Shown here: one piece after another, positions 6,477 through 15,393 of the stretch | Numbering within the stretch: the first letter of the stretch is position 1 | Layout of the letters: each line of letters begins with the position of its first letter | Assembly: GCA_964654535.1 (NCBI GenBank) | Contig: CAZZIZ010000008.1 | Span: 1 to 39,754, forward strand | Direction of reading: 5' to 3' | Origin: CAZZIZ01 sp964654535 | Lineage (GTDB): Bacteria; Bacteroidota; Bacteroidia; Chitinophagales; UBA2359 | DNA: 39,754 bases | The notes under the pieces: generated by a model | Databases searched by the model: none | The model's input: only the letters and a program-made list of their open reading frames with translations | What the model was told of the DNA's origin: nothing | Position numbers and translations under genes: made by a program

Positions 6477-8024
6477 ATGAGTAGTGTTAGTGATCATTTT
6501 AAGGGCCTGATTTCACATTGTAAGGAATACGGCTATATTTTTCAATCGAGTGAGATATACGACGGCCTAAGTGCGGTCTATGATTACGGACCTTATGGCT
6601 CGGAACTAAAAAATAATATCAAGCAATATTGGTGGAAAGCCATGGTGCAAATGCACGAAAATATCGTGGGCTTGGACTCTGCTATCTTCATGCACCCAAC
6701 TATCTGGAAAGCATCTGGCCACGTTGATGCTTTTAACGACCCTTTGATAGACAACAAGCAATCAAAAAAGCGCTATCGTGCTGATGTGCTTATCGAAGAC
6801 TACGTCGAGAAAATAAATGCCAAGATTGAAAAGGAAGTAACTAAAGCTGCTAAGCGTTTTGGTGATAGCTTCGATCGCGAACAGTTCGTTAGCACCAACC
6901 CGCGTGTTGTTGCCAATGTTGAGAAGCGTGAAAAAGTAATGTCGCGTTTTACAACTGCTATGGAAAAGGGCGATATGGCAGAATTGAAAGCTATTATTGA
7001 AGAAGCAGAAATTGCTTGCGAAATGAGCGGTTCGAAAGAGTGGACCGATGTACGTCAATTCAACTTAATGTTCTCTACTCAAATGGGTGCCTTGGCTGAT
7101 TCAAGTAGCAAGATCTATCTGCGACCAGAAACGGCACAGGGAATCTTTGTCAACTTCTTGAACGTTCAAAAAACCACACGACAAAAAATTCCTTTTGGTA
7201 TTGCCCAAATTGGTAAGGCTTTCAGAAACGAAATTGTCGCTCGCCAATTCATTTTTAGAATGCGCGAGTTTGAGCAAATGGAGATGCAATATTTTGTACC
7301 GCCAGGGGAAGAAATGAAATTCTACGAGTATTGGAAAGAAACTCGTATGAAGTGGCATCGCAGTTTGTTCCCGGAAGAGTCGCTACAGTTTCACGATCAC
7401 GACAACCTGGCGCACTACGCAAATGCAGCAGTAGATGTTCAGTTTAAGTTTCCTTTTGGTTTTAAGGAATTGGAAGGGATTCACTCAAGAACGGACTTTG
7501 ATTTAAAGAGCCACGAAGAGCATAGTGGAAAGAAATTGCGCTATTTCGATCCCGCGAAAGATGAAAGCTATGTGCCTTACGTGGTGGAAACATCAGTTGG
7601 TGTAGACAGGCTTTTTTTGGCAGTAATGACAACGTCATTGCAAGAAGAAGAGGTGCCTGATGCTAAAGGAGGAACGGCTAAGCGAACCGTATTGAAGTTG
7701 CCTCCAGCCATTGCGCCTATTAAAGTTGCCATACTTCCATTGCTTAAAAACAAAGAGCCTTTAACAGAAAAGGCGCGAGCCATTTTTGCTGACCTACGAA
7801 TAGATTTCTCTTGTCAGTACGACGAAAAAGATGCAATAGGTAAACGATACAGACGTCAAGATGCAATTGGGACGCCATATTGCGTTACGGTTGACTTTGA
7901 TACCTTGGAAGACGAATCAGTTACGCTGCGCGATAGAGATAGTATGGAACAAGAGCGTGTTCCTATTTCAGAATTGCGCTCTAGGCTTTCAGGAAAATTA
8001 GACTTTAGAACTTTATTGGTTTAG
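6477..8024 (+). CDS. glyS: glycyl-tRNA synthetase, dimeric class II type
   Basis: This enzyme charges tRNA-Gly with glycine using ATP. It is the alpha2 type found in Bacteroidota and eukaryotes, not the alpha2beta2 GlyQ/GlyS of most Gram-negatives. At 515 residues it has the usual length. The N-terminus has GYIFQSSEIYDGLSAVYDYGP. Class II motif 2 is seen in GKAFRNEI followed by REFEQMEMQYF, and motif 3 in VETSVGVDRLFLAVM. The C-terminal anticodon-binding domain follows (IAPIKVAILPL to the end). A purine-rich AAAAGAGG lies just upstream of the ATG. The next gene begins on the base after its stop, so the two are translationally linked. Confidence 0.96.
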   Translation: MSSVSDHFKGLISHCKEYGYIFQSSEIYDGLSAVYDYGPYGSELKNNIKQYWWKAMVQMHENIVGLDSAIFMHPTIWKASGHVDAFNDPLIDNKQSKKRYRADVLIEDYVEKINAKIEKEVTKAAKRFGDSFDREQFVSTNPRVVANVEKREKVMSRFTTAMEKGDMAELKAIIEEAEIACEMSGSKEWTDVRQFNLMFSTQMGALADSSSKIYLRPETAQGIFVNFLNVQKTTRQKIPFGIAQIGKAFRNEIVARQFIFRMREFEQMEMQYFVPPGEEMKFYEYWKETRMKWHRSLFPEESLQFHDHDNLAHYANAAVDVQFKFPFGFKELEGIHSRTDFDLKSHEEHSGKKLRYFDPAKDESYVPYVVETSVGVDRLFLAVMTTSLQEEEVPDAKGGTAKRTVLKLPPAIAPIKVAILPLLKNKEPLTEKARAIFADLRIDFSCQYDEKDAIGKRYRRQDAIGTPYCVTVDFDTLEDESVTLRDRDSMEQERVPISELRSRLSGKLDFRTLLV

Positions 8025-8423
8025 ATGGCCGAATCCGGACAAAAACTACGTGTAGACAAATGGATCTGGGCAGTTCGTTTATTCAAAACGCGCTCTTTAG
8101 CTGGGACTGCTTGTCGCACAGGTAAGGTGAAGGTTAATGATGTGAGCGTTTCCCCATCTTACAAGGTTTCTGTTGGCGATAAGGTTCGTGTAAAAAAGGG
8201 TCCTCAGATTTTGATTTATTTAGTCAAGGGAATCATAGCGAAAAGACCCTCCGCAAAAATTGCAGCAGAGTATTATGAAGACGTTTCGCCACCACCGATA
8301 AAAATGACCGGCCCAATGGATTCTGCTTTTATGAACTTTCCTATAGCCCGACGCGCCCCAGGTGCTGGTCGCCCAACCAAAAAGGAGAGAAGAGATCTTG
8401 GAAAACTAAGAGACTTGGACTGA
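8025..8423 (+). CDS. hslR: S4-domain RNA-binding protein, Hsp15/HslR family
   Basis: A 132-residue protein with an S4 domain at residues about 8-70 (LRVDKWIWAVRLFKTRSLA, then GKVKVNDVSVSPSYKVSVGDKVRV) and a basic C-terminal tail (GRPTKKERRDLGKL). This is the layout of Hsp15 (HslR). In E. coli that protein binds 50S subunits carrying nascent chains and helps recycle stalled complexes. The start codon directly abuts the glyS stop, and its own stop overlaps the next ATG by 1 nt. That gives a translation-related pair, glyS then hslR. Confidence 0.85.
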   Translation: MAESGQKLRVDKWIWAVRLFKTRSLAGTACRTGKVKVNDVSVSPSYKVSVGDKVRVKKGPQILIYLVKGIIAKRPSAKIAAEYYEDVSPPPIKMTGPMDSAFMNFPIARRAPGAGRPTKKERRDLGKLRDLD

Positions 8424-9223
8424 TGTCTGTATCACTCATCATAAGTACTTACAATCGTCCCGACGCACTACAAGTCGTATTGGAAAGTCTGACGCTGCAA
8501 ACCCATATGCCCGATGAGGCATTGATAGTAGACGACGGTAGCAAAGATGAAACAAGAATACTAGTAGAGCGCTTTATCGAAAATGCTCCAACGGAAGTAA
8601 GACATGTCTGGCAAGAAGATAACGGATTTAGAATATCGCGAATACGAAACTTGGGAATAGCCAATAGTAAATCCGACTACCTTATTTTCATTGACGGCGA
8701 TATTATCATGCATCCCGAATTTGTAGCCGGGCACATGGCAAGTAAAAAAACGAACCAGTTTATACAAGGCTCTAGAGTACTGCTTTCAGATTCGCTAACA
8801 CAATCAGCTATCGAAAATAGAAGAAAGAGCTTTTCTCTTTTTGAAGAAGGTATGACCAATCGATTAAATGCGATTTCGAACAGAGCATTGTCATCCGTTT
8901 TTTCAAGCAAGGTGACCCACCTTAAATCAATTCGCGGCTGTAACTTTTCTGCCTGGCGTCAAGACCTGATAGATGTAAACGGATACAATGAGGACTTTGA
9001 AGGCTGGGGTAAAGAAGACAGCGAGCTCGTCGCCCGTTTGTTGAATAGAGGCTTGACCAGACTAAATCTAAAATTTGGTGCTGTTGGCTATCACTTACAT
9101 CATGCAGAGAGTAACAAAAAGGCTTACAGCGATGTCTTGGCAAGAAACGAAGCAATGTACGCGAAGAGTCGTGACGAGGGTGCTGTCTATTGTGAGAATG
9201 GACTAGCTCAGCACTTGAGCTAA
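8423..9223 (+). CDS. family 2 glycosyltransferase with C-terminal galactosyltransferase-type module
   Basis: A 266-residue GT-A enzyme. The N-terminal nucleotide-binding part is SLIISTYNRPDAL with VDDGS (36-40). The metal-binding DxD is DGD (91-93). The C-terminal part has RGCNFSAWR and GWGKEDSELVARLLNRG (194-210), which carries the GWGxED motif of the Glyco_transf_7C region. The likely role is adding a sugar to a surface polysaccharide or lipid on the cytoplasmic side of the inner membrane. It shares 1 nt with hslR and ends 3 nt before the convergent O-antigen ligase-like gene, a plausible functional neighbour. The sugar donor is unknown. Confidence 0.88.
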   Translation: MSVSLIISTYNRPDALQVVLESLTLQTHMPDEALIVDDGSKDETRILVERFIENAPTEVRHVWQEDNGFRISRIRNLGIANSKSDYLIFIDGDIIMHPEFVAGHMASKKTNQFIQGSRVLLSDSLTQSAIENRRKSFSLFEEGMTNRLNAISNRALSSVFSSKVTHLKSIRGCNFSAWRQDLIDVNGYNEDFEGWGKEDSELVARLLNRGLTRLNLKFGAVGYHLHHAESNKKAYSDVLARNEAMYAKSRDEGAVYCENGLAQHLS

Positions 9224-9226
9224 CTA

Positions 9227-10507
9227 TCAGGCTTCGTTTAGCCAAGGAAGTTCTTCCCTCTCGCTCGCATTGAGTAATGCAATGCCTGTCAGCGCAAGGA
9301 TCATAAAAAACGATTTTCCTAGGATGAGCTCTACAGCGTTCTCGCCAATAAATGCGCTGAAAACTACCAGATAAAACGCGCTTAAAAAGAAGTTTCGGTA
9401 ATTGCCTTTGTAGTAGAGTGGGTAGAGCAGACAAAAGAGAAACCAGAGTAGTCCCAAAACACCGAAACCGGTTGTGGTAAAGACCAGTTGGTTGGTAGGA
9501 AGGAATCTCTCTTTTTGGCTCATTTGCGGATGCCTTTCCGCGTAAAGCGCATCAACCTCATTCCGCATGTCGCCTATGCCCGTTCCGATAAGTGGCGATT
9601 CGCGAATTAAATCAAAACCAATTTTAAGACTGCGAATTCGGGTGTTGTCTGACATGTGCTCGGGGGAACCACCTTTAAAAATGTTTACCCAATCATAACG
9701 AACGTATTGAAACTTGTTTTTTATTGAAGGGAATGCGAAGTACGAAAACACCGGTAGAGATACAGCGATGAGTAGTGCTATCAGGCCAGCCTTATACCTT
9801 CCCTTGCTAAATAAATAATAAAATAATGCGAACAGTGTAACTAAGTAAAATGAAAGAATACCAGTGCGAACCGCAAGGATGTGCAGAAACGCAACTTGAA
9901 AAATTAATGCCAGTACGAACAATGTTTTTTCGAAAGGAATATTCCAACTGAACTTTTCCATTCGCAAGTAGAAGCCACACAATATCGAACCCGTTATGAA
10001 CATGCTGAATCGCGTATGAAAGATTGGTGTAACGATTGTTTTCCCTTGTAAATAGTTAATGTTGACTTCGTCGAAGTTTAGATAGTAGCTTAGGAGCGTT
10101 ACAACACTAACCACAAAGGTGAACCAAAAGAAAAAGTAAAGGATGCTTTTTAAGTACCACTTCTTTATAGGTGCATTTATTGCGAAGGCCAATGGAAGAG
10201 TGAGGTATATTAAATTGTTGTCTATTCGCCTTAGCCAGCTAGCCTTGTCCGCAGAGTTTATTCCAGATAATAGGTACATAAGAAGTAAGCCAGTAAGAAT
10301 TAGGAAGGGCCTGATCTTGGTGAAACTCCTTATGCGATTTTGAAGGTTTTTTCCAAATAAACCTATTGCAAGAAGCACATATGGCGTTATGGAAAGAAGC
10401 GCCTTGGAATAGTAAAGGCCCACAATAAAAATGCAGCATAGCAATGTGAAAATTAAGTCCTTGCGGTCTTCGATGTGCATTAAAATCTTGTGTTTATTAT
10501 TTGACAA
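9227..10507 (-). CDS. O-antigen ligase/polymerase-like membrane protein (Wzy/WaaL family)
   Basis: A 426-residue, very hydrophobic protein with about ten predicted membrane segments. A long periplasmic stretch near residues 275-345 contains the family signature PLIGTGIGDMRNEV and an Arg/His-rich segment. An Arg pair (SWLRRIDNNLIYL) near residue 90 and an Arg at 'HTRFSMF' near 165 match charged positions important in WaaL/Wzy. Such proteins join or polymerise undecaprenyl-linked glycans in the periplasm. Ligase and polymerase cannot be told apart by sequence alone. It converges on the GT2 gene. About 200 nt without a gene separate its start from the sigma factor gene, and I see nothing clear there. 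Confidence 0.8.
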   Translation of the reverse strand: MSNNKHKILMHIEDRKDLIFTLLCCIFIVGLYYSKALLSITPYVLLAIGLFGKNLQNRIRSFTKIRPFLILTGLLLMYLLSGINSADKASWLRRIDNNLIYLTLPLAFAINAPIKKWYLKSILYFFFWFTFVVSVVTLLSYYLNFDEVNINYLQGKTIVTPIFHTRFSMFITGSILCGFYLRMEKFSWNIPFEKTLFVLALIFQVAFLHILAVRTGILSFYLVTLFALFYYLFSKGRYKAGLIALLIAVSLPVFSYFAFPSIKNKFQYVRYDWVNIFKGGSPEHMSDNTRIRSLKIGFDLIRESPLIGTGIGDMRNEVDALYAERHPQMSQKERFLPTNQLVFTTTGFGVLGLLWFLFCLLYPLYYKGNYRNFFLSAFYLVVFSAFIGENAVELILGKSFFMILALTGIALLNASEREELPWLNEA

Positions 10508-10710
10508 AGAATGTAAGTGGGTAGTTGCTTTGGTGGGCTATAATTGGTGATTTCTGGCTTTAATTATTGAAAATTAGGCCTTTAGATGGAACTTTTTAGC
10601 TTGAATTTGGCTTATTTGTTATAACCAATATGACGCGATTGACTACATTTAAAAGCACCAAGGCGATTAATTCGCCAACGGCTAATCAAATTAACGATTT
10701 GGAAGAAACT

Positions 10711-11277
10711 ATGAGCGCCGAAAAAACGAGGAAGGATAGGATATTCGAGAAAGAATTCCTCCCTCACATGGACGCCCTGTACAACTTTGGCTTCCATCTT
10801 TGCTACAACGAAGATGATGCGAACGATCTGGTACAGGAGACCTTCATGAAGGCATACCGATTTATTGATTCATATCAAGAAGGATCGAATGCCAAGGCTT
10901 GGCTCTTCAAAATTTTGAAGAATGCCTTTATCAACGAATATCGTAAAAAAAGCAAGCGACCTAATAAGGTAGATTTCGAAGACGTGGTCAACTACCACGA
11001 TTCTGAAGACACTAGTTATGTAGGCTCTTTAGATATGAGAGAAGAAATTTTTCGTGATATGATTGGCGACGAGGTAATGTTTGCATTAAACGCATTGCCA
11101 GTTGATTTTAGAACGGTTATTTTGCTTTGCGATATAGAAGGCTTTACCTACGAGGAGATGTCGAAAATAATCGACATTCCGATTGGAACAGTCAGATCGC
11201 GTTTGCACCGCGCCAGAAACATGATTAAAGAAAAATTAAAATCCTACGCTAAAAACTTAGGATACAAAGTTCAATAA
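10711..11277 (+). CDS. ECF-type RNA polymerase sigma factor
   Basis: The ATG at 10711 is chosen because GGAAG precedes it by 5 nt and the protein then begins MSAEKTRKDR followed at once by sigma-2. The frame from 10630 would add 27 residues with no domain. The 188-residue protein has region 2 at about 18-82 (EDDANDLVQETFMKAYRFI, then AWLFKILKNAFINEYRKK) and region 4 at about 122-178 (LPVDFRTVILLCDIEGFTYEEM, then helix-turn-helix IPIGTVRSRLHRAR). It directs RNA polymerase to alternative promoters. One nucleotide separates its stop from the next gene, a probable anti-sigma factor. Confidence 0.9.
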   Translation: MSAEKTRKDRIFEKEFLPHMDALYNFGFHLCYNEDDANDLVQETFMKAYRFIDSYQEGSNAKAWLFKILKNAFINEYRKKSKRPNKVDFEDVVNYHDSEDTSYVGSLDMREEIFRDMIGDEVMFALNALPVDFRTVILLCDIEGFTYEEMSKIIDIPIGTVRSRLHRARNMIKEKLKSYAKNLGYKVQ

Positions 11278-11278
11278 A

Positions 11279-11533
11279 ATGGAAGGTAGAATTCACCACA
11301 ACTGTAATGAACTACGAGCACGTTTGAATCAAGTACTTGACGGAGATTGCGGTGTCCACGAAAAGGACCACTTCGTTGAAGAAATAAGACGTTGCCCGCG
11401 CTGCATGGATCTTTACGAAAAAGAGAAAAGCTTTCGCGAATTTTTACAAGTAAAGTTGAGCAAGAAAAAAGTCTCTGATCGTTTAGCGTCCAACATTCGC
11501 GGTATTATGCGCGATGACTCAGATAGAGTATAA
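11279..11533 (+). CDS. probable soluble zinc-binding anti-sigma factor
   Basis: An 84-residue cytoplasmic protein following the sigma gene by 1 nt. It has C9, H27, H31 and C39-P-R-C42, which recalls the zinc anti-sigma (ZAS) domain of RsrA-type factors. The spacing from His to the CxxC is seven residues where the classic ZAS motif has three, so the ligand set is uncertain. No membrane segment is present, so signal input would be cytoplasmic, for example redox or metal. Gene order and the Cys/His pattern support the role. Sequence alone does not prove it. Confidence 0.7.
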   Translation: MEGRIHHNCNELRARLNQVLDGDCGVHEKDHFVEEIRRCPRCMDLYEKEKSFREFLQVKLSKKKVSDRLASNIRGIMRDDSDRV

Positions 11534-11561
11534 ACACTATCTTTATGGCTAATTCTTAGCC

Positions 11562-12443
11562 GTGGCAAACCCTTCATTAGATTTTCGAGCGATTGCTCGT
11601 AAACTTTCATTAGTTGAAAATGAAAGCGAAGGGTATAAGTCAATTCTTCAAGCACTAGATTTTTCCAATAGCCCGCCCGTTGTTGGAATCACCGGTCCAC
11701 CCGCCGCTGGAAAAAGCACCCTCATTAATGCACTTCTATTAGGTATCGTTTCTAGTGGTAAAAAAATTGCCGTGCTTGCTGTTGACCCATCATCACCATT
11801 TAACTATGGTGCTTTACTTGGCGATAGAATACGCATGGCCTCTTTTTACAACTCGCCCCAAGTTTTCATACGCTCCATTGCCACCCGTGGCTCTCTTGGT
11901 GGCATTTCTGATAAAATCATAGAAATGACCGATGTCCTTCGAGCCGAGGGTTTCGATTATATATTTGTTGAAACCGTCGGAGTAGGGCAGTCTGAGGTTG
12001 AAATTGCCGGACTAGCAGATACCACGGTATTGGTGCTAGGACCAAGCTCCGGAGACGAGATTCAAGCTATGAAGGCTGGGATTATGGAAATAGCAGACAT
12101 CTACGTCGTAAATAAAATGGATCGACAGGGAGCCGAGGCTTTTGTGAGTAGACTTGAGCGCCTGCTAATGGATCGATTTAAAACCAAGAGTTGGCAAGCT
12201 CCCATTGTACGTACAGAAGCCCTAAATAATCAAGGAACTAGTGAGTTAATTCAAGCCATTGAGGCGCATTCAGAAAGCAATAAGGACTTGTCAAAAAAAG
12301 CCACGTTACTGGCAGAAAAGGCCTTTAAACTCATTCAGAAGAAAAGGATGAAAGATTTTTCAAAGGCGGAGCTAGTGGAGGAAATCCACAGTGGACTTAA
12401 GACGGCAGATTTTAACATCTACACATATATAGCACACAAATAG
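11562..12443 (+). CDS. meaB: MeaB/ArgK-type G3E P-loop GTPase
   Basis: A GTG start at 11562 is used because an in-frame stop lies just upstream. The 293-residue protein has Walker A GPPAAGKST (45-53), the VDPSSP motif (74-79), GDRIRM, ETVGVGQSE (137-145) and NKMD (184-187). This is the MeaB/MMAA family, which guards and reloads adenosylcobalamin in methylmalonyl-CoA mutase. It is slightly short compared with 320-330 residues in many homologues, mostly at the N-terminus. No mutase gene lies in the window, so the partner must be elsewhere. It sits in a plus-strand run between the anti-sigma gene and scpB. Confidence 0.9.
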   Translation: MANPSLDFRAIARKLSLVENESEGYKSILQALDFSNSPPVVGITGPPAAGKSTLINALLLGIVSSGKKIAVLAVDPSSPFNYGALLGDRIRMASFYNSPQVFIRSIATRGSLGGISDKIIEMTDVLRAEGFDYIFVETVGVGQSEVEIAGLADTTVLVLGPSSGDEIQAMKAGIMEIADIYVVNKMDRQGAEAFVSRLERLLMDRFKTKSWQAPIVRTEALNNQGTSELIQAIEAHSESNKDLSKKATLLAEKAFKLIQKKRMKDFSKAELVEEIHSGLKTADFNIYTYIAHK

Positions 12444-12502
12444 CCACTCAACAATGAGCGAAATTCCCTTATCTTCGAGTAAAGTCACCCCAAAAAGACG
12501 AT

Positions 12503-13309
12503 TTGAAAGCACTGAACAAGCATATTGAGGCTATTATCTTTTCTTCAGATAAGCCAGTAAGGTTAAAGGACATTGTAGAAGCTCTGAACAAGGCGGATGG
12601 TCGCAGTAAAATTGACAAGAAAAAAGTCGAAGCTGCAATCGATAAAATTGAAGAAAAGTACAATGATCCCGAGTATGCCTTTTCTATGTTGCGTATTTCT
12701 GACGGCTTCCAATTTCTAACTAAAACCGAATATCACAAAACCGTATCGTCTTACCTCAATGTTAAGAGTAAACGACGCCTTTCTAGTGCTGCTATGGAAA
12801 CCCTAGCGGTTATTGCTTACAAGCAACCAGTTACCAAATCGGAAATAGAACAAATAAGAGGGGTGAATTGTGATTATACCGTTCAGCGTTTGTTGGAAAA
12901 AGAGTTGGTAGAGATAGCAGGAAGAAGTCCTGGTCCAGGTCGTCCACTTTTTTATGCAACCAGCAAAATGTTCATGGATCATTTTGCCTTGAGTTCTATA
13001 AAGGACTTACCGCAACTTAAAGAGATTGTTCCAGAAGATAATGTTATTGGGATTCCGGAATTAGAAGACGAACCAAGTCCAGAAGAATTGGCCGCGGCAA
13101 TTAGACAACCGAGCGGAGAAGTTTCTCCAGACGAATTAGCAGAGGTGGACGAGTTGGCTGCCGAAGTAAATGCTTATCAAGAACCAATCCAAGAAAGCGA
13201 ATTGGCATTTCCCGAAAACAACGAAGCTCCAAGAGAAACCGAAGTTGCCGAAGTCGCTGAACAAACCGCAGATTCCAATGCGGAAATAGTATCCGAAGAA
13301 GTAGACTAA
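12503..13309 (+). CDS. scpB: segregation and condensation protein B
   Basis: ScpB forms a complex with SMC and the kleisin ScpA for chromosome segregation. Residues about 1-175 carry the two winged-helix domains: HIEAIIFSSDKPV, then LSSAAMETLAVIAYKQPVTKSEIEQIRG, then GRSPGPGRPLFYATS. The start is a TTG at 12503. The last 85-90 residues are strongly acidic and repetitive in Glu/Ala/Pro (for example EVAEVAEQTADSNAEI), a likely disordered tail. It is followed after 34 nt by an rluB-type gene, a widespread scpB neighbour. Confidence 0.93.
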   Translation: MKALNKHIEAIIFSSDKPVRLKDIVEALNKADGRSKIDKKKVEAAIDKIEEKYNDPEYAFSMLRISDGFQFLTKTEYHKTVSSYLNVKSKRRLSSAAMETLAVIAYKQPVTKSEIEQIRGVNCDYTVQRLLEKELVEIAGRSPGPGRPLFYATSKMFMDHFALSSIKDLPQLKEIVPEDNVIGIPELEDEPSPEELAAAIRQPSGEVSPDELAEVDELAAEVNAYQEPIQESELAFPENNEAPRETEVAEVAEQTADSNAEIVSEEVD

Positions 13310-13343
13310 TTAAAATTAATCGACGTGAGTCGATGGCATTGGT

Positions 13344-14057
13344 ATGCGTTTAAACAAGTATATAGCACATGCTGGAATTTGCTCCAGAAGAAAGGCGGAC
13401 GAATTTATAAAGGCGGGACTCGTGAAAGTTAATGACGAAGTAGTTCGCGAAATGGGTTACAAGGTTCAAGAAAAAGACCTCGTTAAATTCAAAGATCAAA
13501 TAGTACGCCTCGTCAAGGATTTGGTTTATGTGCTTCTGAACAAACCCAAAAATTTCATCACCACCACTAGCGACGAAAGGAACCGACACACGGTCATGGA
13601 GCTCGTTACCCACGCCACCGACCAGCGCATTTATCCTGTAGGAAGGTTAGATAGAAATACAACAGGATTGCTGTTATTAACCAACGATGGCGATTTGGCG
13701 CAACGACTTTCGCATCCTAGCGGCGAGGTTTCTAAACTCTATCGTGTAACCCTAGATGTTGACTTGCGACAAAAAGACTTCGACGCCATTAAAAAAGGAC
13801 TTGTGTTAGAAGATGGCCTAGCACTCGTAGACGAACTGTCCTATATTATTGGCGAGGAAAAAAGTGATATCGGGATTAAGATTCACATTGGTCGAAACCG
13901 AATTGTTAGGCGCATTTTTGAATCCTTGGGTTATGAAGTAAAGAAGTTGGATCGTGTTATTTATGCGGGTCTGACCAAAAAGAAATTGCCAAGAGGAAAG
14001 TGGCGACATCTCACCCAAACAGAAATCATCAATTTAAAACACCTCAAAAGCAATTAG
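13344..14057 (+). CDS. rluB: 23S rRNA pseudouridine synthase, RluB/RsuA family
   Basis: This enzyme isomerises a uridine in rRNA. A 237-residue protein with an N-terminal S4 domain (MRLNKYIAHAGICSRRKAD, then GLVKVNDEVV) and a catalytic domain containing GRLDRNTTGLLLLTNDGD, where Asp103 is the nucleophile. KLYRVTL and the C-terminal GRNRIVRRIFESLGYEV are also typical of the RsuA/RluB/RluE/RluF group. RluB is the usual assignment next to scpB, but RluF or RsuA specificity cannot be excluded. Its TAG overlaps the GTG start of the next gene by 1 nt. Confidence 0.9.
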   Translation: MRLNKYIAHAGICSRRKADEFIKAGLVKVNDEVVREMGYKVQEKDLVKFKDQIVRLVKDLVYVLLNKPKNFITTTSDERNRHTVMELVTHATDQRIYPVGRLDRNTTGLLLLTNDGDLAQRLSHPSGEVSKLYRVTLDVDLRQKDFDAIKKGLVLEDGLALVDELSYIIGEEKSDIGIKIHIGRNRIVRRIFESLGYEVKKLDRVIYAGLTKKKLPRGKWRHLTQTEIINLKHLKSN

Positions 14058-15319
14058 TGAAACAGGTTCTTGCCTTAATCGTACTTGTGGGTTTAAGCCT
14101 AAGTGTTTCCGCTCAAACGGAAATCAAAACGATGTTTTACAATGTGTTGAACTACCCATCTTTCGAGCCGGGAAGCAGGGAAGACACCCTCAAAAAAATA
14201 ATAGACTTTCATCCCGTAGACCTACTCATGGTTTGCGAATTGAAATCCGATGAAGGAGCACAAAGAATTTTGGACACTGTTTTAAACTCCGATGGTGGCG
14301 AAACCTACGCTCGTGCGGAGTATGTACCGCAGCAATCAAATCCCAACTCAGACTTTAAACTCCAACAAACCGTTTTTTACAACCAAGAGAAACTACACTT
14401 GGTAGATCAGTATGAATTGATTACTTCACGCCGGGACATTAATGTCTATGAAATGTGGGTTGAGAATGAACTCGACTCGGACACCACCTGGTTAGACGTA
14501 TATGTAACGCATTTTAAATCCAGTCAGGGTTCGAGCAATGAACAACAGCGCTTTGACGCAGCTAGGGTTTTTACAGACCACCTTGAAACGCGACCGGCAA
14601 ACCGCAATGTTATTTTCGCTGGCGACCTCAATTTGTACGATGCCAACGAAAGTGCCTTTCTTGAATTACTCAACCCAGAAAACCATACCGTTATTGAGGA
14701 CCCCATTGCGGTTTTCGGCCCTTGGCATGCAAACGACACATTCGATTTCGTACATAGCCAGTCGACTAGAATCAATTCAATTTTTGGCGACGGTGCCGGT
14801 GGAGGCCTAGACGATCGCTTCGACTTTATACTTTGCTCTTCTCAATTGATGAATGGTGATAAAGGCTTGAAATATAATACAGGAACTTACGCCACACTCG
14901 GAAACAATCGCGAGTGCTTTAATGAATCCATTCTGCTCTGCCAAGACGAAGATCTACCCATAGATGTTTTAAGAGCGCTGTTTCACATGTCCGATCACTT
15001 GCCAATAGTGGCCAACTTTGAAACCACCTCTATTATATCAAGTAGCGCAAGTCTAACAAAAGACGACCAAGTCCAAGTCGTCAACCCAAGCAATGGTAAC
15101 ATTCAGTTCAGTCTAGAGCTAAGTCAATCGGAGACCTGGCAAATGAGTGTCGTCGACCCATCGGGACGCATCCAACTGTTAAAGACCATCGAGAGCTCCG
15201 AAGGCCAGCAGTTTCATCAAATTGAGACCAATTTGTCCGATGGACTATACTTTTTGCACCTCCAGAGTGTTAACAAGCCTTCTAAGGCAGCCTTCCCGCT
15301 TATAATTCAGTCGAAGTAG
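14057..15319 (+). CDS. secreted endonuclease/exonuclease/phosphatase-family protein with T9SS sorting domain
   Basis: The GTG at 14057 is the likely start. It immediately opens a signal peptide (KQVLALIVLVGLSLSVSAQ), while the longer frame from 14000 would bury it. The 420-residue protein has an EEP fold: FYNVLNY (27-33), VCELK with Glu61, THF with His152, AGDLNLYD with Asp190/Asn192, DRFDFIL, and SDHLP with Asp313/His314. The core active-site set looks complete. Residues about 340-420 form a type A T9SS C-terminal sorting domain (NPSNGNIQF, VVDPSGRIQLL, LSDGLYFLHLQS), so it should be exported by the type IX system. Nuclease and phosphodiesterase are both possible. Confidence 0.85.
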   Translation: MKQVLALIVLVGLSLSVSAQTEIKTMFYNVLNYPSFEPGSREDTLKKIIDFHPVDLLMVCELKSDEGAQRILDTVLNSDGGETYARAEYVPQQSNPNSDFKLQQTVFYNQEKLHLVDQYELITSRRDINVYEMWVENELDSDTTWLDVYVTHFKSSQGSSNEQQRFDAARVFTDHLETRPANRNVIFAGDLNLYDANESAFLELLNPENHTVIEDPIAVFGPWHANDTFDFVHSQSTRINSIFGDGAGGGLDDRFDFILCSSQLMNGDKGLKYNTGTYATLGNNRECFNESILLCQDEDLPIDVLRALFHMSDHLPIVANFETTSIISSSASLTKDDQVQVVNPSNGNIQFSLELSQSETWQMSVVDPSGRIQLLKTIESSEGQQFHQIETNLSDGLYFLHLQSVNKPSKAAFPLIIQSK

Positions 15320-15393
15320 CTGACAATATTGTGAAAAAGTAGCTTGGCAAGACCCAATCACTTGTTCGTTCTTTGAGCTAAGAAACTGATATT

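Noticed and set aside
10508..10710. Possible promoter for the ECF sigma gene (TTG and TATTTG runs)
   Set aside because: No combination fits TTG-N17-23-TAnnTTTG. The region is simply AT-rich.
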